DNA of 12,060 nucleotides from Planococcaceae bacterium UBA3378 (lineage in GTDB: Bacteria > Bacillota > Bacilli > Bacillales_A > Planococcaceae), in NCBI GenBank assembly GCA_002359075.1, contig DEQA01000340.1, positions 69,557 to 81,616 on the forward strand. The letters are read 5' to 3'. The notes below the pieces were generated by a model that was given only the letters and a program-made list of their open reading frames with translations, was not told the DNA's origin and did no database searches. Every line of letters starts with the position of its first letter. Position 1 is the stretch's first letter. Position numbers and translations under genes: made by a program. Below, one piece after another: positions 6,067 to 12,060 of the stretch.

Positions 6067-9000
6067 ATGAAAATAACTGATTTTTCAATAAAACGACCTG
6101 TATTTACGTTTGTAACGATGGTATTGGTCATTTTATTAGGTGTAGTGTCATTGTTGAAAATACCGATTACGCTTATTCCGGATTTGAATCCGCCGATTGG
6201 GGTAGTTGTGGCGACTTATCCGGGCGCTAGTCCTGCAGAGGTCAATGAAAAGGTCACAAAGCCATTAGAATCCAGCCTTGCTACATTACCCGGGATAAAA
6301 AAGCTGCAATCGACCTCCCAAGAGAGCACTAATCTGATTGTACTGGAATTTGATTGGTCCACTGATATAAAGGAAGTCCAATCGGATGTCCTTCAACGGC
6401 TCGATATGGTGAATCTTCCCGAGGAGGCGGACGCAAGCTTTTTGAAATTCGATCCTTCCCAATTACCGATCATTCAGTTCGCCTTACGCGCTGACAAAAA
6501 CGAGATAGATATCCGGTCGATTGCAGAGCAGCTGGAATTGGAGCTGCAGCGGCAGGAGGGTGTCGCCAGTGTGAACGTATCAGGAAAAGTTGTGGAAGAA
6601 ATTCAAATTGCGTTGGATGCAGCAGCAATGGAAGAGCATCATTTAGCCCAATCCGATATCGTTCAGCTCATTCAGGCGAATAATATCTCTCTTCCCGGTG
6701 AACCGGTGAATACAGAGGAAGGGCGCATGCTGACGACGCGTATACTGAGTACTTTCACTTCTGCAGAAGAGATAGCGGATCTTACACTTTCTGTGAATCC
6801 GTTAACGGGGGAAGAAATAAAAGTGAAGGATATCGCAACCGTCGAGCGGACAGAGCAGGAGCAGGAAATGATTACGCGTGCCGGCGAGCAAAGTGCGGTA
6901 TTGATGTCAGTTTTACAAGAGTCCGGTGCCAATACGGCGCAAGTATCGAAACAATTTAAGGCTGCACTGGAGGAGCTATTGGACAAGCCGGAGTTTTCAG
7001 GTGTCCAGGCAGATATCTTATATGACCAGGGAGATTATGTCGAGCTTGCTATCGATAATATTACCTCATCCTTGCTTTACGGGGCTATTTTCGCCATGCT
7101 TATTTTATTTATTTTCCTGCGGGGGATAAGAAGCCCTATCATTGTCGGCATTGCGATTCCTTATTCGGTGATTGTGACATTCGTTCTTATGTATTTTGCG
7201 GATTTTTCGCTGAACATTTTAACGCTGGGTGCCTTGGCCCTTGGAATAGGAATGCTTGTTGATAATGCCATAGTCGTGATCGAAAATATTGAACGGCATA
7301 TTGCCCTCGGTCAATCACCAAAAGAGGCCGCTTCCATCGGGACAAAGGAAGTAGGTATAGCGATCATTGCCTCTACATTAACGACAGTAGCTGTATTTGT
7401 TCCCGTCATCTTCACTTCGGGGCTCATCGGTCAAATTTTTACCGAGTTTGCGCTTACCATTTCCTTTAGCCTTCTAGCCTCGCTTACTGTAGCTCTTACC
7501 GTAGTACCGATGCTTGCCAGCAGGTTTTTGAGTGCAAAGAAAGGAAATGGCAACGAACAGCGTGCCAATTCATCATTTTACGGGTCCTATCGCAAAGCAT
7601 TGAACTGGACGTTGCAGCATCGATTACCCGTACTGCTGGCAGTCGGTATATTATTTGCCGCAAGCTGTTTTGTACTGTTTAAGACGGGGACGGAATTCCT
7701 TCCGCCGACAGATGAGGGGTATGTGACAGTGAACGTTGATCTGCCACGTGGAACGTCCCTTTCTGCTACAGAACAAGTAATCAGCCAAGTGGAGGATCGG
7801 ATTGAAAAAGAGTCTGAGGTAGATGTATTAGTAAGTCTGATCGGTGGTGATCAGCAATCTCTTTCACGCGGAACGGCAGCTTCAAGCAAAGCGCAGCTAT
7901 ATGTGAAGCTTGTCCCTCTTTCAGAGCGGGAGCGTTCCATTTTTGAATTCACGGAAGAGGTTGAGAAGGATGTGAAGGAAATTGTCGGGGACAGGGGGGA
8001 AGTGGCGTTCTCGTTAAGCACCTCTACAGGTTCTTCGCCGCATACAATGACTTTTCGAGTGACTGATTCGGATGAAGTCCGATTAAATAAAGCAGTCAAG
8101 GAAATACAGGCTGAATTGGAAAAGGATGAGGCCATTTTAGAGGTGACGACTGATTTGGATGCAACGACTGATGAAATCCAAATCGTTGTCAATCGTGAGG
8201 CGGCCAATGAATACGGAATGATGCCGGCCCAAATAGCCAAGACCGTCTATTCGATGATGCGGGGGGCATTGACGACTCAAATTCTGGCGGAAGATGGGGA
8301 AGTATTATCGGTTTACACAGGATTTGGCGACCAGTTTAAAACAGATATAGAGGCTGTTAAACAAATGAAGCTTCGTACATCTGCCGGGGTGTTTGTAGAG
8401 CTTCAGGATGTAGCGGACGTTTCGATCGCTGCCAGCCAGACAGCTATCCGCAGGTCAGATCAGGCAGCTGCTGTTGCCTTTTTCCTGCAATATGAAAATA
8501 CAGAATCATTAAGCGGTATTTCTAAAAAAGTGGATGCTGCAATTGACAAGGTTGACCTGCCTTCAGAAACATCCATTGTATTCAGCGGGGACAGAGAGCT
8601 TTATGAAAGTGCAAAGAGCGATATGTATCTTGCCGTCGCATTAGCGGTTGTATTAGTATACATTGTCATGGCAGCCCAATTTGAATCATTCAGATATCCA
8701 TTTATCATGATTTTAAGTGTGCCATTAATGATAATAGGGATAGCTGCATCCCTATGGCTGACAAATACATTACTTGGCATTACGGCGGTGATCGGAATTC
8801 TTGTCCTTGTAGGCATTGTTGTTAATAACGGGATCGTCCTTGTCGATTATATAAACTTGAAAAAGACAGAAGGTTACCGGACGTATGATGCTATCCTTGT
8901 CGGTGCACAGGACCGCTTGCGCCCTATTTTAATGACGGCGCTTACGACAATGCTCGGGCTTGTTCCGCTGGCATTGGGTATTGGGGAAGGAACAGAAATG

Positions 9001-9120
9001 AACCAACCGATGGCAATTGTAGTAATCAGCGGATTATTTACTTCAACACTTTTGACTCTGTTTATCGTTCCGGTCATCTATAGTTTAATCGATCGGGAAA
9101 CGAGGAAAATGGCTTCATAA
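6067..9120 (+). CDS. RND family efflux permease (AcrB/SwrC-like)
   Basis: Integral membrane transporter of 1017 residues with the full RND plan: TM1 at about 12-31, a first extracytoplasmic porter domain (about 40-330), six helices between about 333 and 537, a second porter domain (about 540-850), and five final helices (about 853-1004). The start (DFSIKRPVFTF) and YPGASPAEVNEKVTKPLE are hallmarks of the drug-exporting (HAE-type) branch. TM4 has GMLVDNAIVVIENIERH; the proton-relay pair of AcrB is D-D, and here it is D399-N400. TM10 has GIVVNNGIVLVDYIN. The family exports drugs, detergents or lipids using the proton gradient; the Bacillus relative SwrC exports surfactin. The true substrate cannot be read from sequence. 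AAAGGA (6054-6059) lies seven bases before ATG 6067. No membrane-fusion adaptor or TetR/MarR regulator is adjacent, and there is no clear terminator after it. Confidence 0.93.
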   Translation: MKITDFSIKRPVFTFVTMVLVILLGVVSLLKIPITLIPDLNPPIGVVVATYPGASPAEVNEKVTKPLESSLATLPGIKKLQSTSQESTNLIVLEFDWSTDIKEVQSDVLQRLDMVNLPEEADASFLKFDPSQLPIIQFALRADKNEIDIRSIAEQLELELQRQEGVASVNVSGKVVEEIQIALDAAAMEEHHLAQSDIVQLIQANNISLPGEPVNTEEGRMLTTRILSTFTSAEEIADLTLSVNPLTGEEIKVKDIATVERTEQEQEMITRAGEQSAVLMSVLQESGANTAQVSKQFKAALEELLDKPEFSGVQADILYDQGDYVELAIDNITSSLLYGAIFAMLILFIFLRGIRSPIIVGIAIPYSVIVTFVLMYFADFSLNILTLGALALGIGMLVDNAIVVIENIERHIALGQSPKEAASIGTKEVGIAIIASTLTTVAVFVPVIFTSGLIGQIFTEFALTISFSLLASLTVALTVVPMLASRFLSAKKGNGNEQRANSSFYGSYRKALNWTLQHRLPVLLAVGILFAASCFVLFKTGTEFLPPTDEGYVTVNVDLPRGTSLSATEQVISQVEDRIEKESEVDVLVSLIGGDQQSLSRGTAASSKAQLYVKLVPLSERERSIFEFTEEVEKDVKEIVGDRGEVAFSLSTSTGSSPHTMTFRVTDSDEVRLNKAVKEIQAELEKDEAILEVTTDLDATTDEIQIVVNREAANEYGMMPAQIAKTVYSMMRGALTTQILAEDGEVLSVYTGFGDQFKTDIEAVKQMKLRTSAGVFVELQDVADVSIAASQTAIRRSDQAAAVAFFLQYENTESLSGISKKVDAAIDKVDLPSETSIVFSGDRELYESAKSDMYLAVALAVVLVYIVMAAQFESFRYPFIMILSVPLMIIGIAASLWLTNTLLGITAVIGILVLVGIVVNNGIVLVDYINLKKTEGYRTYDAILVGAQDRLRPILMTALTTMLGLVPLALGIGEGTEMNQPMAIVVISGLFTSTLLTLFIVPVIYSLIDRETRKMAS

Positions 9121-9364
9121 AAGTGCATGGAAGCTGATTGCAGGATATATTCCTTCAGCAGTGGTAAAAATAATGAAAAACGTGGGGGAGAATAGGAAAG
9201 CTTGGATTACCTCGCTTGGCAGGCGGCAGTTGATATAACACAGACAGAGCGAATATTACGAAATACTGCCCTTTCCTGTCCGAGCATTTTGAGGTTTTCG
9301 CCCATATTAGTTGACTTTTAGGTCCTCACCATAAGATGAGGATGACAAGCCAGTATGACAACGA
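9121..9364. other. Intergenic region after the RND gene, no gene seen
   Basis: I find no supported coding sequence here. A small stem at 9133-9159 (GCTGA/TCAGC plus AGGA/TCCT) lacks a T-run. A larger possible fold pairs AGGAAAG (9194-9200) with CTTTCCT (9271-9277) and GGCAGT (9225-9230) with ACTGCC (9265-9270). Another small hairpin is TCCTCA (9323-9328) with TGAGGA (9337-9342). These may be remnants of a repeat or non-coding RNA, but I cannot assign a family. Confidence 0.35.
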
Positions 9365-9502
9365 GTTGATTGGAGTGGCGGCTGGCGACTCCTTGGGGAT
9401 CAGCACGTGCGGAAAATCCAATGATTTCGGGGTCTATCCCCGAAATCATTTAGTTGGAGCCGTGCCCCCGCGAAAAAGCGTCCAGCCAGAACGGAAATCA
9501 AC
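9365..9502. repeat. Structured intergenic repeat with multiple nested stems
   Basis: A 138-base element is bounded by GTTGATT (9365-9371) and AATCAAC (9496-9502). Inside are further nested pairs: GGCTGG (9380-9385) with CCAGCC (9482-9487), GGGG (9395-9398) with CCCC (9466-9469), GCACG (9403-9407) with CGTGC (9461-9465), TCCA (9417-9420) with TGGA (9455-9458), and a perfect 13-base apical stem (9420-9432 with 9438-9450) around a TCTAT loop. The apical stem and the TCCA/TGGA pair share base 9420, so they are partly alternative. The ends, GATTGGAGTGG and GAACGGAAATCAAC, match my memory of a dispersed non-coding repeat common in Bacillaceae and Planococcaceae genomes, usually found between genes. 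It carries no gene. Its function is not established to my knowledge; a mobile (MITE-like) origin or an RNA role are both possible. Confidence 0.7.
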
Positions 9503-9534
9503 CCTATGTTATGGCGATAAAACATAATAATGAA

Positions 9535-9558
9535 TTATTTACATGAAATGTTATTTAC
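9535..9558 (+). promoter_or_regulatory. TTATTTAC direct repeat upstream of the kinase gene
   Basis: TTATTTAC occurs at 9535-9542 and 9551-9558, 16 bases start to start, in very AT-rich DNA. YesN-type regulators have AraC DNA-binding domains that often use direct repeats, so this could be an autoregulatory site. AT-rich composition makes chance repeats likely. Confidence 0.2.
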
Positions 9559-9578
9559 CATCCATTTAGAATAAGTTA

Positions 9579-9606
9579 TTGTTTAATTAGTGTAAATATT
9601 TAAAAT
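9579..9606 (+). promoter_or_regulatory. Candidate promoter for the kinase/regulator operon
   Basis: TTGTTT (9579-9584), 16 bases, then TAAAAT (9601-9606). The predicted start near 9613 would fall in the ribosome binding site (9612-9619), giving almost no leader. That makes this promoter doubtful, and one further upstream in the AT-rich stretch may be used instead. Confidence 0.25.
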
Positions 9607-9622
9607 ATTATAAGGGAGGCTG

Positions 9623-11416
9623 GTGTTAATTAAAAATAAAATAAAATACTTTATTCAGAAATACTTTCTTTACTCTTTCAAATCGACTATTAATACATTG
9701 TATTTACCGATTGTCATCATTTGTATTTTTACTACGGGCTTAGTATCTGCGAGGCTGGCAACAGCTCAAATAGAGGAAAATGCATACAAAAACATTACGG
9801 ATACGATATTCCAAACGAAAAATTATTTAGACTATACATTATCGGATGTTTTTTCACAGCTTGTTTCCTTATCGTATGATTCCAGGATCACGGGGTTATT
9901 GGTAAAGGAAAAAGAAGAGATTGTCCCGGAGGATTACATTCCGCTACATAAAAATCTGCAAATTATTTATTCGCGCTATAATACGATTTTGGAATCGGTG
10001 CTCATTGATTTAAATGAAGGGGATTTTTTACTTTATAACAGCGAGTACAATAGCAATCCACATATTGAATATGAAAAGTATTTTATGAATTACGACAAGA
10101 GCAGCGAGAATTTCTACTGGCGTAATATTCATGAAAACGAGATTTTCAGTCAAGAAGGAAATATATTATCTACGTATAAGCTGCTCACACTCGATAATAC
10201 GTCGGCAAAAGGACTTATTTTATTTAATTTACGGGAGGATTTTTTCGAAGGCATTTTAAATCGGTCATTAATCGGTGAAAACGGTTATTTAACATTAATC
10301 AGTCCCGATGGCAAATATGAATCAAAAGAGCTGGACAACCAGTATAAACTGGACAAAGATACGCTCGGTAAATTACAAAATACGGCGAGTGAAAGCGGGC
10401 AGTTTACGTATGGAAATGATATCAATAAAAAAATGATTGTTGTATATGACACGATCAAGACGAATAATTGGAAAATAGCTGCGGTCGTTCCAGAGGAAGA
10501 ATTGCTGAGCAAAATCAGCTATATAAAGCATTTCACGATTGCTCTTATGGTGATCATGATCATATTAGTCGTCATCTTGACGAATATTGTCATAAAACTG
10601 ATCTCTAAACCATTTGACCAGTTAGCCAATCAAATGGGAAGAGTGAGGGAAAACCATCTTGTACTTGAAGAGGTAATATCAGGACCGAAAGAAATGAAAG
10701 TTCTTCACAATGGATTTACGGATTTAATGGAACGAATCCATCTTTTAATGGACCAAATTCGTTTAGAGCAGGAAGAGAAACGGCGATTGGAATTTGCGGT
10801 CATGCAGTCACAAATCAATCCGCATTTTCTTTACAATACGCTTTATTCCATAAAGGGTTTATGTGATATGGGACTGACAAAAGATGCGAGTCAAATGATC
10901 ACGGCTCTTTCTAACTTTTTCCGTATCGGCATTAGTAAAGGGAGTGACGTCATCTCGATAGAAGAAGAAATAGAGCATATCCGTAATTATTTATATATTC
11001 AGGAAATGAGATACGGTGATGATTTTTCCTATGAGATCGATGTAGCGCCTAGTATACTTCCGTATCCAATCGTGAAATTATCCTTACAGCCGTTAATTGA
11101 AAATGCGATCTACCACGGGGTGAAGCAAAAACGCGGCCAGGGACACATACTCATTAAAGGATATGAGACTGATGATGTGATTCATCTCCATGTGACTGAC
11201 AATGGAAATGGCATCAACAAAGAGAAATTGCGAGTTATTATGAACGAGCTGGCATCTATGTATGAGGAAAAGAATCAGATAATCGGCATCGGTCTGAAAA
11301 GTGTAAATGAACGGATTAAAATTCAATTCGGCAAAGAGTTCGGGCTGACCATTGCAAGTGAAGAAGGGGTAGGTACAACGATTAGTATCAGCATTCCAAA
11401 GCAACAAGGGGGTTGA
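9623..11416 (+). CDS. YesM-like sensor histidine kinase
   Basis: Membrane sensor kinase of 597 residues. It has an N-terminal helix (about 27-45), an extracytoplasmic sensing region (about 46-300) with Cache-like features (LIGENGYLTLISPDGKYES at 216-234, VVYDTIKTNNWKIAAVVPEEE at 273-293), a second helix (about 304-326) and a HAMP-like linker (about 327-382). The LytS/YesM-type kinase core follows: phospho-acceptor H401 in QSQINPHFLYNTL, the N box LQPLIENAIYHG (488-499), DNGNG (526-530), GIGLKSVNERI (555-565) and GVGTTISISIP (582-592). Such kinases often sense carbohydrates or cell-envelope signals. The start is GTG at 9623; the GGGAGG ribosome binding site (9614-9619) is only three bases away, unusually close, and no better in-frame start follows before the first helix. 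The response regulator gene begins immediately after the stop codon. Confidence 0.93.
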   Translation: MLIKNKIKYFIQKYFLYSFKSTINTLYLPIVIICIFTTGLVSARLATAQIEENAYKNITDTIFQTKNYLDYTLSDVFSQLVSLSYDSRITGLLVKEKEEIVPEDYIPLHKNLQIIYSRYNTILESVLIDLNEGDFLLYNSEYNSNPHIEYEKYFMNYDKSSENFYWRNIHENEIFSQEGNILSTYKLLTLDNTSAKGLILFNLREDFFEGILNRSLIGENGYLTLISPDGKYESKELDNQYKLDKDTLGKLQNTASESGQFTYGNDINKKMIVVYDTIKTNNWKIAAVVPEEELLSKISYIKHFTIALMVIMIILVVILTNIVIKLISKPFDQLANQMGRVRENHLVLEEVISGPKEMKVLHNGFTDLMERIHLLMDQIRLEQEEKRRLEFAVMQSQINPHFLYNTLYSIKGLCDMGLTKDASQMITALSNFFRIGISKGSDVISIEEEIEHIRNYLYIQEMRYGDDFSYEIDVAPSILPYPIVKLSLQPLIENAIYHGVKQKRGQGHILIKGYETDDVIHLHVTDNGNGINKEKLRVIMNELASMYEEKNQIIGIGLKSVNERIKIQFGKEFGLTIASEEGVGTTISISIPKQQGG

Positions 11417-11422
11417 ATGAGG

Positions 11423-12060
11423 ATGTATAAAGTAGTTGTCGTGGAGGATGATAAAATTATCCGCCGGGGTATTTGTCAGGCCATTCCATGGGAACAGAAT
11501 GGTTTTGTCGTCGCGGGGGAAGCAAGTGATGGGGAGCTTGCTCTGGAGCTGATTGAAAGAGAGCAGCCGCATGTTGTGATATCAGATATTAATATGCCTT
11601 TTTTAAACGGGTTAGATATGGTGAGGCAGCTGAAGGACAAAACACCGGATACACGATTTATCTTTTTGACAGGCTATGAGGATTTTACGTATGCCCAGCA
11701 GGCGATACAGCTGAAGGCATTTGACTATTTACTGAAGCCGGTGGATACATCCGTGTTGCTGCAAAAGGCGATAGAGGCGGCAGCTGAATGGGAAGAAGCA
11801 GCGGAGAAAGAAAAAAGGATCACGAGCTCCATGCCGATTCTGCAGCAAAAGTTTTTCCGTAAAATAGAAAACGATGATGCCGAATTAGACATTGAAAAGG
11901 AACTGGCTGATTTAAAGGTCGAGCTTGAAGGCGCGTTTTATTCCATACTGCTTATCAATTATACCTATGTGAGTGAAGATCATAGTCTCTTTTTAAAGGA
12001 ACAGCTTGTACAGAAGGCGTCTCATTATTTCGGTGAAGGAAAATCGCATGTGCTGCACGT
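11423..12060 (+). CDS. YesN-like response regulator (partial, C-terminus outside window)
   Basis: The frame stays open from the start codon to the window edge, 212 codons. The N-terminal receiver domain is complete: acidic pair E8-D9-D10 in VVVVEDDKIIRRGI, phospho-acceptor D55 in ISDINMPFLNG, T83 in FLTGYEDF, and K105 in FDYLLKPVD. The phrase FLTGYEDFTYAQQAIQLKAFDYLLKPVD is characteristic of YesN/AraC-type regulators. After about residue 120 comes a helical linker and a less conserved middle region; the expected AraC-type DNA-binding domain lies beyond the window. An in-frame ATG at 11417 directly follows the kinase TGA and is an alternative start. The ribosome binding site AAGGGGG (11406-11412) is four bases from that one and ten from 11423, so the choice is open. 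It is clearly co-transcribed with the upstream kinase, its cognate partner. Confidence 0.92.
   Translation, partial: MYKVVVVEDDKIIRRGICQAIPWEQNGFVVAGEASDGELALELIEREQPHVVISDINMPFLNGLDMVRQLKDKTPDTRFIFLTGYEDFTYAQQAIQLKAFDYLLKPVDTSVLLQKAIEAAAEWEEAAEKEKRITSSMPILQQKFFRKIENDDAELDIEKELADLKVELEGAFYSILLINYTYVSEDHSLFLKEQLVQKASHYFGEGKSHVLH

Noticed and set aside
9133..9159. Hairpin after the RND gene as a terminator
   Set aside because: The stem is interrupted by a four-base bulge and is followed by AGTGGTAAAA, not a T-run.
9336..9527. A 63-codon rightward open frame across the folded repeat
   Set aside because: It runs straight through the repeat's paired arms, has no ribosome binding site of note and resembles no protein family.
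9508..9527. Imperfect inverted repeat resembling a catabolite-response element
   Set aside because: The spacing between the TG and CG positions does not fit the CcpA site consensus.

Overview
The window looks like chromosomal DNA from a low-GC Gram-positive bacterium of the order Bacillales. Ribosome binding sites are strong and AGGAGG-like. The genes present are an M42 peptidase, a stand-alone murE, prfC, a YesM/YesN-type two-component system, and a structured intergenic repeat of a kind I associate with Bacillaceae/Planococcaceae genomes. A murE near prfC, outside the division/cell-wall cluster, is also the arrangement I recall in staphylococci. That pairing, plus the repeat, makes me lean towards the Lysinibacillus/Planococcaceae side. 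This is inference, not a taxonomic result.

Layout. A leftward gene (1-671, cut by the window start) encodes a membrane sensor with five or six helices and a PAS domain. It is divergent from a rightward block: an M42 metallopeptidase (774-1835) followed after 2 bases by murE (1838-3307) and a terminator. Next come a VanZ-family membrane protein (3441-4010) and prfC, peptide chain release factor 3 (4148-5719), which ends in a perfectly palindromic terminator. After 280 bases of non-coding DNA comes a 1017-residue RND efflux permease (6067-9120) with no adaptor gene beside it. A 502-base gap follows, holding a folded repeat (9365-9502). The window ends with a YesM-like sensor histidine kinase (9623-11416) and the start of its YesN-like response regulator (11423 to the window end).

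How the genes fit together. The peptidase and murE are almost certainly co-transcribed and probably translationally coupled. MurE adds the third residue of the peptidoglycan stem peptide, and VanZ-family proteins are linked to glycopeptide tolerance, so 774-4010 has a cell-envelope flavour. prfC is a translation gene that probably has its own promoter and leader. The RND pump and the kinase/regulator pair look like independent units. I see no tRNA, rRNA, CRISPR array, transposase or phage gene.

The points most worth checking are which amino acid this MurE adds (its binding motif reads DDPR), the multi-stem repeat at 9365-9502, and the duplicated TCGAnnnACGTT motif between the divergent promoters. 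I did not find clear evidence of a wholly new system.
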